Shown one piece after another: positions 8,412 through 18,105 of a stretch of 64,000 nt of DNA. A program made the translations under genes and the position numbers. Origin of the DNA: RYN-133 sp963754285 (GTDB lineage Bacteria > Actinomycetota > Actinomycetes > Mycobacteriales > Jatrophihabitantaceae); NCBI GenBank assembly GCA_963754285.1, contig CAVWFN010000002.1, positions 186,001 through 250,000 on the forward strand, given 5' to 3'. Each line of letters begins with the position of its first letter. Within the stretch, counting starts at the first letter, position 1. Under the pieces are notes generated by a model. The model was not told the DNA's origin and searched no databases. It saw only the letters and a list, made by a program, of their open reading frames with translations.

Positions 8412-9263
8412 GTGAATTTCCTCCAGGCCATCGTCCTGGGGATCGTGCAGGGACTGACAGAGTTCCTGCCGATCTCGTCGACGGCCCACCTGCGCATCGT
8501 GCCTGCGCTGTTCGGGTGGACTTTCAACTACAACCCGGCCCATCCGCACGATCCGGGCGCTGCATTCACGGCGGTGATCCAACTCGGGACGACGCTGGCG
8601 ATCGTCATCTACTTCTGGCGCGAACTGTTGCACGTCATCGTCGCGTGGTTCCGCGGCCTGTACGACAAGTCGGTTCGAGGTTCGCTCGAGTACAAGATGG
8701 GCTGGTACCTCATCTTCGCGACCATCCCGATCAGCGTGGTCGGGCTCGTCTTCAGCAAGCAGATCGAGACGAGCGCGCGCAACCTCTGGGTCATCGCGAT
8801 CACGCTCATCGCGCTGGCTCTCGTGCTGGCCGCCGCTGAGAAGGTCAGCAAGCGCGACCGCGAGGAAGAAGAGATCAACACCAAGGACGCGTTGGTCATC
8901 GGCACCGCGCAGACCCTCGCGCTGATCCCCGGCGCATCCCGGTCGGGAACGACGATCACCGCGGGCCTGTTCCGCGGACTGACCCGAGAGGCCGCCGCGC
9001 GCTTCTCGTTCCTGCTGTCGATCCCTGCGGTCGTGCTGTCCGGGTTGTACGAGGCGCGCAAGGTCGGCGACAAGACCGGTCCCGGCCTCGGGCTCACCGG
9101 ACTCGCCACGGTGTTCGCGTTCGTGGTCGGTCTCGCGTCGATCCACTGGCTGCTCAAGTGGCTGACCAACCACACGACGTTCATCTTCGTCTACTACCGG
9201 ATCGCCCTCGGTGTGCTGCTGATCGTGTTGCTGTCGACCGGCGTGCTGAACGCGACGAAGTAA
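8412..9263 (+). CDS. uppP: Undecaprenyl-diphosphatase UppP/BacA
   Basis: The 283-residue integral membrane protein removes a phosphate from undecaprenyl diphosphate, recycling the lipid carrier for peptidoglycan and giving bacitracin resistance. The two family motifs are present: LTEFLPISSTAH near the N-terminus and IPGASRSGTT in the middle, which together form the active site. Length matches the family (about 270-285). The GTG start follows a 52-bp gap. A phosphatase gene begins 2 bp after its stop. Confidence 0.95.
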   Translation: MNFLQAIVLGIVQGLTEFLPISSTAHLRIVPALFGWTFNYNPAHPHDPGAAFTAVIQLGTTLAIVIYFWRELLHVIVAWFRGLYDKSVRGSLEYKMGWYLIFATIPISVVGLVFSKQIETSARNLWVIAITLIALALVLAAAEKVSKRDREEEEINTKDALVIGTAQTLALIPGASRSGTTITAGLFRGLTREAAARFSFLLSIPAVVLSGLYEARKVGDKTGPGLGLTGLATVFAFVVGLASIHWLLKWLTNHTTFIFVYYRIALGVLLIVLLSTGVLNATK

Positions 9264-9265
9264 GC

Positions 9266-9961
9266 GTGTCGACCCTGCTGCTGGTCCGGCACGGACTCAC
9301 CGCGATGACCGGCCCCGTGCTGGCCGGTCGCACCCCGGGCGTGCACCTGGACGAGCGCGGTGACAAGCAGGCGGCAGCGGCCGCCCAGCGCATCGCGGTC
9401 CTGCCCGTGCACACCATCGTGTCCAGCCCGCTGGACCGCTGCCTCGACACGGCCGCAGCGATCGCTGCGGCGCAGCGCGACGAGCACGTCGTCGAGCAGG
9501 ATCGGCGCATCGTCGAATGCGATTACGGCGACTGGACGGGGCGCCCGATCAAAGAGCTGGCCAAAGATCCGATGTGGAAGGTCGTGCAGACCCAACCCTC
9601 GGCGGCGCGCTTCCCCGGCGGCGAGTCTCTGACCGAGGTGTCGGCGCGCGCAGTCGCCGCGGTGCGTGACTGGAATTCGCGCCTGCCCGACGACGCGATC
9701 TGGGTTGCGTGCAGCCACGGCGACGTGATCAAGGCCATCCTCGCCGATGCGCTCGGCCTGCACCTCGACCAGTTCCAACGCATCGTGGTCGATCCCTGCT
9801 CGGTGTCAGTCGTGCGCTATACCGCCACTCGTCCGTACGTGCTGCGCTCCAATGACGTCGGCTCCGACCTGTCGGCGTTCGTCCCGCCCAAGAAGCGCCG
9901 CCGCCGCAAGAGCCCCGACGACGCCACCATCGGAGGCGGCGCCGGCGGCGGCAGCGTCTGA
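9266..9961 (+). CDS. Histidine phosphatase family protein (MSMEG_4193/TIGR03848-like)
   Basis: The 231-residue protein has the catalytic RHG at its N-terminus (LLLVRHGLT), an SSPLDRC segment and the second catalytic His in CSHGDVIKA. It ends in a basic tail followed by a Gly-rich run. This is the phosphomutase-like family that in actinobacteria sits directly before DUF3090 and SCO1664-family genes and mshC, exactly as here. The physiological substrate is not known. The GTG start lies 2 bp after the uppP stop; a longer upstream reading would overlap uppP and is not needed. Confidence 0.88.
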   Translation: MSTLLLVRHGLTAMTGPVLAGRTPGVHLDERGDKQAAAAAQRIAVLPVHTIVSSPLDRCLDTAAAIAAAQRDEHVVEQDRRIVECDYGDWTGRPIKELAKDPMWKVVQTQPSAARFPGGESLTEVSARAVAAVRDWNSRLPDDAIWVACSHGDVIKAILADALGLHLDQFQRIVVDPCSVSVVRYTATRPYVLRSNDVGSDLSAFVPPKKRRRRKSPDDATIGGGAGGGSV

Positions 9962-9984
9962 TCCTTACTAGACTGGACGGCATC

Positions 9985-10545
9985 ATGCCGCGCCAGCTCT
10001 TCGTCTTCGACCGGCCCAGCCGCTTCATCGCGGGCACCGTCGGCGAGCCGGGCGAGCGGACCTTCTTCCTGCAGGCGACCGACGGCACCCGTGTGGTGTC
10101 GGTCGCGCTCGAGAAGCAACAGGTCGCCGTCCTCGCCGATCGCCTCGAACAGCTCCTCGACGAGGTCGTCGCCTCGACCGGAGCGACCGCCGATATGTCC
10201 GGCACAGACAACGGCGCGCTCGAACTACCGATCGACGAGGAGTTCCGCGTCAGCGCGATGGGCCTGGCCTGGGACAACCAGGACGGCGTGGTCGTGATCG
10301 AGGCGCAGGCGCCCGTGGAGGATGCCGAGGTCGCCGAACAGACCCTGCTCGAAGACAGCGAGGACGGCCCGGACGCACTGCGCGTGCGCATCGAGCCGTC
10401 CCATGCGCGCGCGTTCGTCGAACGCGCGCGGCTGGTGATCTCGGCCGGACGCCCGCCCTGCCCGCTGTGCGGTCAGCCGCTCAACTCGTCCGGGCACGTG
10501 TGCCCGCGTCAGAACGGCTACCACCGGCCCAGCACTATCGAGTAG
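9985..10545 (+). CDS. DUF3090 family protein (TIGR03847-like)
   Basis: The 186-residue protein begins PRQLFVFDRPSRFIAGTVGE, the usual start of DUF3090. Its C-terminus has CPLCG and a further Cys in HVCPRQNGYH, a likely zinc site. The family is confined to actinobacteria and its function is unknown. The stop TAG shares one base with the GTG of the next gene, so translation is coupled. Confidence 0.9.
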   Translation: MPRQLFVFDRPSRFIAGTVGEPGERTFFLQATDGTRVVSVALEKQQVAVLADRLEQLLDEVVASTGATADMSGTDNGALELPIDEEFRVSAMGLAWDNQDGVVVIEAQAPVEDAEVAEQTLLEDSEDGPDALRVRIEPSHARAFVERARLVISAGRPPCPLCGQPLNSSGHVCPRQNGYHRPSTIE

Positions 10546-11297
10546 TGAGCACACCCGACCCGGATCTCACCGCGGCGCTCGAGCTGCCGGTGGCGGAGGC
10601 GCTCGCCCTGCTCGAGTGCGGCGAGCTCTCGATCGAGGGTCGCCTGGTCGACGCGTCCAACGCCACGCTGTATTGCGGTGTCACCGCCGACGGGGTGAGC
10701 GCAGCGTGCGTGTACAAGCCGATCGCGGGGGAGCGCCCGCTGTGGGACTTCCCCGACGGCACCTTGGCCGAGCGCGAGGTCGCGGCCTACGCGGTGTCAG
10801 CAGCGACTGGGTGGGACATCGTGCCACCGACGGTCTATCGAGTCGGGCCGGCCGGGCCGGGCATGGTGCAGCTGTGGATCGACACCGACGACAACGCCGA
10901 CCTGGTCGCCTTGATCCGCGGACGCGGCAGTGACGCCATCCGGCGCGTGACCGTGTTCGACGCGGTGATCAACAACGCCGACCGCAAGGGTGGTCACCTG
11001 TTGCCGACCACGCGTGGACATGTGTACGGCGTCGACCACGGGGTGAGCTTCCACACCGACGACAAGCTGCGCACGGTGCTGTGGCAGTGGGCCGGGCGCA
11101 CGTTGCCCGACGACACACAAGAGATGCTGCGCCGGCTGCGCCGCGATCTCGACGGCTCGCTCGGGGAGACACTCGCAGACCTGCTCACGACCGCCGAGGT
11201 GCGGCGCACCCGCGCGCGCGTGGATCGACTCCTGTCGACCCGGCGCCACCCCGAACCGAGCGACGACTGGCCGGCGGTTCCCTGGCCCCCGATGTAG
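10545..11297 (+). CDS. SCO1664 family protein (TIGR03843-like)
   Basis: The 250-residue protein resembles the phosphatidylinositol 3/4-kinase-like fold. It has VYKPIAGERPLWDFPDGTLA early on, the catalytic-loop-like DAVINNADRKGGHLL and a DFG-like YGVDHGVSF. It forms a translationally coupled trio with the two preceding genes. Activity is unproven. The GTG start overlaps the previous stop by one base. Confidence 0.88.
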   Translation: MSTPDPDLTAALELPVAEALALLECGELSIEGRLVDASNATLYCGVTADGVSAACVYKPIAGERPLWDFPDGTLAEREVAAYAVSAATGWDIVPPTVYRVGPAGPGMVQLWIDTDDNADLVALIRGRGSDAIRRVTVFDAVINNADRKGGHLLPTTRGHVYGVDHGVSFHTDDKLRTVLWQWAGRTLPDDTQEMLRRLRRDLDGSLGETLADLLTTAEVRRTRARVDRLLSTRRHPEPSDDWPAVPWPPM

Positions 11298-11300
11298 TCG

Positions 11301-11732
11301 CTACTGCGCCAGCCTGGCGAGGTTGTCGAGGGTGGCCTTGATGCCGGCGCGGTTGCGCTGCGGGAATCTCATCAGCTTCAGGAACAACCGGTTCTTCGCC
11401 GGCCGGGCATCCCATTCCTCGGTGACCAGCGTGCCGCCGTCGGTCGGCTCGAACGTGTACCGCCAGACGTGACCGTTGAAGTGCCGCCACGCGAGCCGGG
11501 TCGGCTCGTCGAACTCGACCACCGTGTTCGTGATCTTGTACGACGCGCCGAGCTTCATGTCCATGCCGAACTTCGCGCCCTTCGACAGCCGCGGCGGCGC
11601 GTCGGCGTGCGACTCGCGGACCGACCCCGACCCGTCGAGCTCGGGGTGCTTGGCCGGGGTGGCGACGATGTCGAACAGCGTCTGGGGGTCGGCGGCGATG
11701 ACCTTGCTCTCGGTCACGAGGTAGGCAGACAT
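11301..11732 (-). CDS. SRPBCC (START/Bet v1-like) family protein
   Basis: The 143-residue protein has the strand-helix pattern of SRPBCC ligand-binding proteins: a start such as AYLVTESKVIAADPQTLFDI, central WRHFNGHVWRYTFEPT, and a long C-terminal amphipathic helix. These bind hydrophobic ligands and the ligand here is unknown. It is convergent with the SCO1664-family gene, with 3 bp between their stops, and its start faces mshC. Confidence 0.8.
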   Translation of the reverse strand: MSAYLVTESKVIAADPQTLFDIVATPAKHPELDGSGSVRESHADAPPRLSKGAKFGMDMKLGASYKITNTVVEFDEPTRLAWRHFNGHVWRYTFEPTDGGTLVTEEWDARPAKNRLFLKLMRFPQRNRAGIKATLDNLARLAQ

Positions 11733-11750
11733 GGCTCACACCATGCCGGA

Positions 11751-11756
11751 TAACGT
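11751..11756 (+). promoter_or_regulatory. -10 hexamer TAACGT of mshC
   Basis: TAACGT lies 6 nt before the mshC ATG, the leaderless spacing seen at many genes here. Confidence 0.45.
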
Positions 11757-11762
11757 GCACGT

Positions 11763-12986
11763 ATGGACGCTTGGCCCACGTGCGAGATCCCGAGCCTGCC
11801 GGGACGCGGTGAGCCGTTGCGCCTGTACGACACGGCCGCCGGGACCGTGCGCGCCACCGAGCCCGGCGACACCGCACGCATCTACGTGTGCGGGATCACT
11901 CCCTACGACGCCACGCACCTCGGCCACGCAGCGACCTATCTCGCCTTCGATCTGGTCAACCGCGTGTGGCGCGACTCGGGCCACGCCGTGCACTACGTCC
12001 AGAACATCACCGATGTCGACGACCCGCTGCTCGAACGCGCCGCCCACACCGGCGAGAGCTGGGTCGAACTCGCCGCCCGCGAGATCGACCTGTTCCGCGA
12101 TGACATGACGGCGCTGCGCGTGCTGCCGCCGGACGACTTCATCGGCGCGGTCGAAGCGGTGCCCGAGATCACGGTCGCGATCGAGTCCCTGCTCGACACC
12201 GGCGCGGCCTACCGCGTCGGCGAGGACGTCTATTTCGACTCGAGCACCACCGGCCGGTTCGGGTCCGAGTCACATTACGACCGCGAGACGATGGTGCGGT
12301 TGTTCGGCGAGCGCGGCGGCGACCCGAACCACACCGGCAAGCGCGATGCACTCGATGCGCTGCTGTGGCGCGGGCACCGCTGGGGCGAACCGTTCTGGGA
12401 CACGCCGCTCGGCAAGGGTCGTCCGGGCTGGCACATCGAATGCACGGTGATCGCCATGAACCGGCTGGGGATGGGCTTCGACGTGCAGGGCGGCGGCTCC
12501 GACCTGATCTTCCCGCACCACGAGAACTCCGCAGCCCACGCCGAGGCGCTGAGCGGGACGCATCCGTTCGCCCAGCACTACGTGCACGCCGGGATGATCG
12601 GGCTCGACGGCGAGAAGATGAGCAAGTCGCGCGGCAACCTCGTCCTCGTGTCCAAGTTGCGCAGCGCGGGCGTCGACCCGATGGCTGTGCGGCTCGCGCT
12701 GCTCGACGGTCACTACCGCGACGACCGCGAGTGGACGGGCGGGCGGCTACCCGCTGCCGAAGCGCGACTCCAACGCTGGCGCGAAGCGTTGGCCCAGCAC
12801 AGCGGCCCGCCTGCCGACGATGTGCTCGCACAGGTACGCGCTCGGCTTGCTGACGACCTGGACACCATCGGGGCGATCGCCGCGATCGACCGCTGGGTCG
12901 AGTCGGCCGAGGCCGGCGGCGACGACGCGCACGCGCCAGGACTGGTGCGCGACACCGTCGATGCCCTGCTCGGGGTCGCTCTCTAA
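11763..12986 (+). CDS. mshC: Cysteine:GlcN-Ins ligase MshC
   Basis: The 407-residue enzyme joins cysteine to 1-D-myo-inosityl-2-amino-2-deoxy-alpha-D-glucopyranoside with ATP, the penultimate step of mycothiol synthesis. It is a class I cysteinyl-tRNA-synthetase paralogue with HLGH (HIGH motif, about 54-57) and KMSKS (about 284-288). Zinc-site residues are seen in YVCGITPYD and in GWHIECTV. The length matches MshC (about 410) rather than full CysRS. Its place after the MSMEG_4193/DUF3090/SCO1664 trio is the conserved actinobacterial order. Confidence 0.95.
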   Translation: MDAWPTCEIPSLPGRGEPLRLYDTAAGTVRATEPGDTARIYVCGITPYDATHLGHAATYLAFDLVNRVWRDSGHAVHYVQNITDVDDPLLERAAHTGESWVELAAREIDLFRDDMTALRVLPPDDFIGAVEAVPEITVAIESLLDTGAAYRVGEDVYFDSSTTGRFGSESHYDRETMVRLFGERGGDPNHTGKRDALDALLWRGHRWGEPFWDTPLGKGRPGWHIECTVIAMNRLGMGFDVQGGGSDLIFPHHENSAAHAEALSGTHPFAQHYVHAGMIGLDGEKMSKSRGNLVLVSKLRSAGVDPMAVRLALLDGHYRDDREWTGGRLPAAEARLQRWREALAQHSGPPADDVLAQVRARLADDLDTIGAIAAIDRWVESAEAGGDDAHAPGLVRDTVDALLGVAL

Positions 12987-13005
12987 CCGGCCGACCCGGC
13001 GCTCG

Positions 13006-13893
13006 TCAGCCGCGTCCGCCCGCATGGCCGCCGTGACCACGATCACGTCGGCGCAGGTACCGCTCGAACTCGCGCGCGATCGCGTCGCCGGAGGTCTGCT
13101 TCAGCTCCGACTCGTCGATCTCGTCGTCTCGCTCTTCGAGATTGCGGATGTACTCGGTGACCTCGTCGTCCTCGGCCGCCATCTCGTCCACCAGCTTTTG
13201 CCATTCGTCGGCCTGCTGCGGCAGTTCGGCCAGGGGCACGGGCAGGTCGAGCACCTCTTCGACCGCGTGCAGGAGGGCGAGCGTGGCCTTGGGGTTCGGC
13301 GGCTGCGACACGTAGTGCGGGACGCCGGCCCAGAACGACACTGCCGGGATACCCGAGGCGACGCACGCGTCCTGAAGCACGCCGACGATTCCGGTCGGAC
13401 CCTCGTAGCGCGACTTCTCCAGCCCGAACCGAGCAGCCGACTCGGCGTCGTACGACGTGCCGGTGACCTGGGTGGGACGGGTGTGTGGCGTGTCGGACAG
13501 CAGCGCACCGAGCGTGACGACGGTGTGCGCGTCGAAGTCCTGAATCAAGCCGAGCAACTCGCGGCAGAACACCCGCCAGCGCATGTTGGGTTCGATGCCG
13601 CGGATGAGCACGAGGTCGAAGTCGGACCCGGGCGGGCGACAGTACGACAGACGCGTCGTCGGCCAGGTGATGCGTCGAGAGACACCGTCGACGAGCGACA
13701 CCGTCGGCCGGTTGACCTGGAAGTCGTAGTAGTCGTCGGGATCTATCTCAGTCAGCGGTTGTGCGTCCCAGACGAGTTCGAGATGCTCGACCGCGCCCGT
13801 CGCAGCGTCTCCCGCGTCGTTCCAGCCCTCGAAGGCAGCGACCACGATGGGGTTGTTGAGCTCCGGCCACCCGCTCCCGTACTTCTCGGTCAT
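13006..13893 (-). CDS. PAC2 family protein
   Basis: About 295 residues with IVVAAFEGWNDAGDAA near the N-terminus and HYVSQPPNPKATLALL in the middle, typical of PAC2 proteins, which are related to proteasome assembly chaperone 2. The C-terminal part is acidic and probably coiled (EDDEVTEYIRNLEERDDEID). Its role in actinobacteria is unsettled. A longer upstream reading exists, but ATG 13893 is preferred because TAGGCT-N7-ATG marks it. It is convergent with mshC, with a 19-bp gap. Confidence 0.85.
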   Translation of the reverse strand: MTEKYGSGWPELNNPIVVAAFEGWNDAGDAATGAVEHLELVWDAQPLTEIDPDDYYDFQVNRPTVSLVDGVSRRITWPTTRLSYCRPPGSDFDLVLIRGIEPNMRWRVFCRELLGLIQDFDAHTVVTLGALLSDTPHTRPTQVTGTSYDAESAARFGLEKSRYEGPTGIVGVLQDACVASGIPAVSFWAGVPHYVSQPPNPKATLALLHAVEEVLDLPVPLAELPQQADEWQKLVDEMAAEDDEVTEYIRNLEERDDEIDESELKQTSGDAIAREFERYLRRRDRGHGGHAGGRG

Positions 13894-13900
13894 GGTCACC

Positions 13901-13906
13901 AGCCTA
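13901..13906 (-). promoter_or_regulatory. -10 hexamer TAGGCT of the PAC2 gene
   Basis: TAGGCT is followed by 7 nt and the ATG at 13893 on the minus strand, which indicates a leaderless start. Confidence 0.5.
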
Positions 13907-14002
13907 ACTACGCGACCCCCAGGTACCGCGTTCGTCGGGTATCGCCTGGCGCGTCGCCGTATGCTCGTTGTTGCGTTCGACGCTCGTCCCGCTGCAGTGA
14001 GG

Positions 14003-17000
14003 ATGCCTGTGCCCGACACCGCCGCTGCCGGTGATGCCCACCGTCAGGGAAACCACCGTCCCGACGCCACCGCCGACCTCACCGCTGCCCTCCGTACGCG
14101 CATTCTGGTCATCGACGGCGCGATGGGGACGCTGGTTCAGCAGCACCAGCTGGGTGAGGCCGACTTTCGCGGGGAGCGGTTCGCCGACTGGCCGAGCGAC
14201 CTCCGCGGCAACAATGACCTGCTCGCCCTGACCCAACCGGATGTGATCCGGTCCATCCATGCCGCCTACCTCGACGCCGGCGCCGACATCGTCTCGTCGG
14301 ACACGTTCAACGCGACCCGGGTCTCGCTGTCCGACTACGGCCTGCAGGATTACGCGTACGAGCTGAACGTCGCGGCGGCCCGGCTGGCACGCGAGGCATG
14401 TGATGCCGCGACAGCACAAACGCCGGACAAGCCGCGATGGGTCGCCGGCGCGATCGGTCCGCTCAACCGCACGGGCTCGATCTCTCCGGACGTCAACGAC
14501 CCGGGCGCGCGCAACATCGACTTCGACGCGATGGTCGAGGCCTACGGCGAGCAGGCACGTGGTCTGCTCGACGGGGGCGCCGATCTGCTGCTCATCGAGA
14601 CCATCTTCGACACGCTGAACGCGAAGGCTGCAGTCTTCGCGGTCGAGTCGTTGTTCGAAGAATTCGGTCGGCGCTGGCCCGTGTTCATCTCGGGGACGAT
14701 CACCGATGCGTCCGGACGGACACTGACCGGCCAGGTGACCGAGGCGTTCTGGAACTCGATGCGCCACGTCAGGCCACTGGTCGCCGGGCTGAACTGCTCG
14801 TTGGGCGGCAAGGAACTCCGTCCGTACGTCGCAGAACTCGCGCGCATCGCCGACTGCTTCGTGCACGCGTACCCGAACGCCGGGCTGCCGAACGCGTTCG
14901 GCGAGTACGACGAGACACCCGATGACACCTCAGCGGTGCTGGGGGAGTTTGCAGCGTCCGGGCTGGTGAACCTCGTCGGTGGTTGTTGCGGCACGACGCC
15001 GGCGCACATCGAGGCGATCGCGCGTGTCGTCGAGAACGTGACGCCGCGCGTCCCTCCATCCATTCCGCCTGCCTTGCGCCTGTCCGGGCTCGAGCCGCTG
15101 ACCATCACCGACGACTCCCTGTTCGTGAACGTCGGCGAGCGCACGAACATCACCGGTTCGGCACGCTTCCGCAACTTGATCCGCGACGGCGACTACTCGA
15201 CCGCACTGACCGTGGCGCGCCAGCAGGTCGAGAGCGGCGCGCAGGTCATCGACATCAACATGGACGAAGGCATGATCGACGGCATCGCCGCGATGCGCCG
15301 CTTCGTCCGCCTGGTGAGCAGCGAACCCGACATCTGCCGCGTGCCGCTGATGATCGACTCGTCCAAGTGGGACGTCATCGAAGCCGGCCTGGCCAATGTG
15401 CAGGGCAAGCCGATCGTGAACTCGATCTCGCTCAAGGAGGGGAAGGAGCCCTTCGTCCAGCACGCGCGGCTGTGTCGCAAGTACGGCGCCAGCGTGATCG
15501 TGATGGCCTTCGACGAGCAGGGCCAGGCCGACAATCTCGAGCGCCGCAAGCAGATCTGCCGACGCGCGTACGACATTCTCGTCGACGAGGTCGGCTTCCC
15601 TCCCGAAGACGTGATCTTCGATCCGAACGCGTTCGCGGTGGCTACCGGCATCGACGAGCACGCCAACTACGGTGTCGACTTCATCGAGGCCACCCGGTGG
15701 ATCAAGCAGAACCTGCCGGGCGCGAAAGTCTCCGGCGGTATCTCGAACGTCTCGTTCTCCTTCCGCGGGAACAACAGGGTGCGCGAGGCGATCCACGCGG
15801 TCTTCCTGTTCCATGCGATCAAGGCCGGGTTGACGATGGGCATCGTCAACGCCGGCGCGCTCGCGGTCTACGACGAGATCGACGCCGACCTGCGTGATCG
15901 CATCGAGGACGTCATTCTCAACCGACGTCCCGATGCCACCGAGCGGCTGCTCGAAATCGCCGAGCGTTTCGCCGGCGCCGGAACCCAGCGTGAGGTCGCC
16001 GACGAGCAGTGGCGTTCGCTGCCGGTCGCCGAGCGCATCACCCACGCACTGGTCAAGGGCATCGACGACCACGTCGAGTCCGACACCGAAGAACTGCGGC
16101 TCGAGATCGCCGAGCGTGGCGGGCGGACGATCGAAGTGATCGAGGGCCCCTTGATGGACGGCATGAACGTCGTCGGCGATCTGTTCGGCGCGGGGAAGAT
16201 GTTCCTGCCGCAGGTGGTCAAGTCGGCCCGCGTGATGAAGAAGGCGGTTGCCTATCTCATCCCGTTCATCGAGGACGAGAAGACCGACGAGGACGCCGAC
16301 CGAACGAACGGCACCGTCGTCATGGCGACGGTGAAGGGCGATGTGCACGACATCGGCAAGAACATCGTCGGGGTCGTGCTGCAGTGCAACAACTACGACG
16401 TGATCGACCTCGGCGTCATGGTGCCGGCGCAGAAGATTCTCGACGCCGCTGAGCACCACCACGCCGACATCATCGGGCTGTCCGGGCTGATCACTCCCTC
16501 GCTCGACGAGATGGTGAACTTCGCTGCAGAGATGGAGCGACTCGGCCTCGACATCCCGCTGCTCATCGGCGGCGCAACGACCTCGCGCGCGCACACCGCG
16601 GTGAAGGTCGACAAGCAGTACCACGGCCCGGTCGTCTGGGTGAAGGACGCGTCGCGCTCGGTGCCGATCGTCGCAACCCTGCTCTCGAGCGAACGGCGCG
16701 GCGCGCTGCTGGACGAGCTGAAGGCCGACTACGACTCGTTGCGGGCCCGGCACGCTGCGCGCAACACCGAGAAGGCGCTCGTCCCGATCGCGACTGCCCG
16801 TGCCAACCGCACCCCGATCGACTGGACGGACTACCGGCCACCGCGTCCGAACATGATCGTGCAGCAGGCACGCGACGCGTACACCGACGACTTCCGTGCG
16901 TCCACGTCACCGGTGCAGTACGTGAAGACGTTCCACGATTACAGCCTCGCCGAGTTGCGCGAGTACATCGACTGGCAGCCGTTCTTCAACGCGTGGGAGC

Positions 17001-17827
17001 TCAAGGGTCGCTATCCCGACATCTTGAACAACCCGGCATCAGGCGAGGCCGCACGCAAGCTGTGGGACGACGCCCAACGCATGCTCGACCGCCTCACCGA
17101 CGAACGCTGGCTGCGCGCCGCGGGAGTGTTCGGGCTGTTCCCGGCCAACGCGGTCGGCGACGACATCGAGGTGTACACCGACGAGACGCGCGCATCGGTG
17201 CGCGGCACGCTGCACCAGCTGCGCCAGCAAAGCGAGCACCGCGAGGGAGTTCCGCACCGGTCGATGGCCGACTTCGTCGCACCGCGCGATACCGAGCTAC
17301 GCGACTACATCGGGGCGTTCGCGGTCACTGCAGGGCTCGGCAGCATCGAGAAGGCCGCTGAGTTCAAGGCCGAACTCGACGACTACAGCGCGATCTTGCT
17401 CGAATCGCTTGCCGACCGGCTCGCCGAGGCATTCGCCGAACGGCTGCACGAACGCGTGCGCACCGAGTTCTGGGGCTACCAGCGCGATGAGGACCTCGAC
17501 AACGAAGCCTTGATGAAGGAACGCTACGTCGGCATCCGTCCGGCGCCGGGCTATCCCGCGTGCCCGGAGCACACCGAGAAGCAGACGATCTGGGACCTGC
17601 TCGATGTGAAGACCAATACCGGGATCGAGCTCACCGAGAGCATGGCCATGTGGCCGGGCGCCTCGGTGAGCGGTGTGTACTTCTCTCATCCGCAGTCGCA
17701 GTACTTCGTCGTCGGGCGGCTCGGCCGCGATCAGGTCGAGGACTATGCCAAGCGCAAGGGCTGGACAACCGCCCAGGCCGAGAAGTGGCTCGCACCGAAC
17801 CTCGGCTACCGCACCGACGACGAGTAA
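14003..17827 (+). CDS. metH: Cobalamin-dependent methionine synthase MetH
   Basis: About 1274 residues containing all four modules. These are the homocysteine domain with zinc cysteines in LNCSLGG (about 262) and VGGCCGTTP (about 324); the methyltetrahydrofolate domain (VGERTNITGSARF onward); the cobalamin domain with the axial-histidine motif DVHDIGKN (about 778); and the AdoMet reactivation domain (RPAPGYPACPEH, about 1179). It transfers methyl from 5-methyl-THF to homocysteine. ATG 14003 and GTG 14009 are both possible; GTGAGG at 13996-14002 fits the GTG better. No B12 riboswitch is visible in the short leader. Confidence 0.95.
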   Translation: MPVPDTAAAGDAHRQGNHRPDATADLTAALRTRILVIDGAMGTLVQQHQLGEADFRGERFADWPSDLRGNNDLLALTQPDVIRSIHAAYLDAGADIVSSDTFNATRVSLSDYGLQDYAYELNVAAARLAREACDAATAQTPDKPRWVAGAIGPLNRTGSISPDVNDPGARNIDFDAMVEAYGEQARGLLDGGADLLLIETIFDTLNAKAAVFAVESLFEEFGRRWPVFISGTITDASGRTLTGQVTEAFWNSMRHVRPLVAGLNCSLGGKELRPYVAELARIADCFVHAYPNAGLPNAFGEYDETPDDTSAVLGEFAASGLVNLVGGCCGTTPAHIEAIARVVENVTPRVPPSIPPALRLSGLEPLTITDDSLFVNVGERTNITGSARFRNLIRDGDYSTALTVARQQVESGAQVIDINMDEGMIDGIAAMRRFVRLVSSEPDICRVPLMIDSSKWDVIEAGLANVQGKPIVNSISLKEGKEPFVQHARLCRKYGASVIVMAFDEQGQADNLERRKQICRRAYDILVDEVGFPPEDVIFDPNAFAVATGIDEHANYGVDFIEATRWIKQNLPGAKVSGGISNVSFSFRGNNRVREAIHAVFLFHAIKAGLTMGIVNAGALAVYDEIDADLRDRIEDVILNRRPDATERLLEIAERFAGAGTQREVADEQWRSLPVAERITHALVKGIDDHVESDTEELRLEIAERGGRTIEVIEGPLMDGMNVVGDLFGAGKMFLPQVVKSARVMKKAVAYLIPFIEDEKTDEDADRTNGTVVMATVKGDVHDIGKNIVGVVLQCNNYDVIDLGVMVPAQKILDAAEHHHADIIGLSGLITPSLDEMVNFAAEMERLGLDIPLLIGGATTSRAHTAVKVDKQYHGPVVWVKDASRSVPIVATLLSSERRGALLDELKADYDSLRARHAARNTEKALVPIATARANRTPIDWTDYRPPRPNMIVQQARDAYTDDFRASTSPVQYVKTFHDYSLAELREYIDWQPFFNAWELKGRYPDILNNPASGEAARKLWDDAQRMLDRLTDERWLRAAGVFGLFPANAVGDDIEVYTDETRASVRGTLHQLRQQSEHREGVPHRSMADFVAPRDTELRDYIGAFAVTAGLGSIEKAAEFKAELDDYSAILLESLADRLAEAFAERLHERVRTEFWGYQRDEDLDNEALMKERYVGIRPAPGYPACPEHTEKQTIWDLLDVKTNTGIELTESMAMWPGASVSGVYFSHPQSQYFVVGRLGRDQVEDYAKRKGWTTAQAEKWLAPNLGYRTDDE

Positions 17828-17855
17828 CTGCTGCTAACTGCCGCTGACTGCTGCG

Positions 17856-18023
17856 TTAGTACCAATGCTTACGGCCACCGACCTCGCGACCCACCGAGCC
17901 CAGCACGAACAGGATCAGGCCGATGACGAGGACGATGATGCCCAGCGTCCAGAGGATGGGGATGCCGGCGACAAAGCCGATCACCATCAGGATGAGACCT
18001 AGCACGATCACGACGACCACCAT
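17856..18023 (-). CDS. Small hydrophobic membrane protein (DUF6131-like)
   Basis: The 55-residue protein has two transmembrane segments (MVVVVIVLGLILMVIGFVAG, then WTLGIIVLVIGLILFVLG) and a C-terminus GREVGGRKHWY. The tail and layout match short actinobacterial hydrophobic proteins of the DUF6131 type. The function is unknown. The gene is easily missed because of its size. It lies convergent to metH, with 28 bp between stops. Confidence 0.75.
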   Translation of the reverse strand: MVVVVIVLGLILMVIGFVAGIPILWTLGIIVLVIGLILFVLGSVGREVGGRKHWY

Positions 18024-18105
18024 TGCTCGTCAGGTGCCACGACCAGCTCGCGGCATTCAGTAAGACTCTGCCCAATTGCCGGGAATCTGAACCGGAGTGG
18101 ACCCA

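Noticed and set aside
13894..14002. Cobalamin riboswitch upstream of metH
   Set aside because: The leader is only about 100 nt and has no recognisable B12 box or long aptamer.
14930..16753. 607-codon minus-strand frame within metH
   Set aside because: Shadow of the conserved MetH coding strand.
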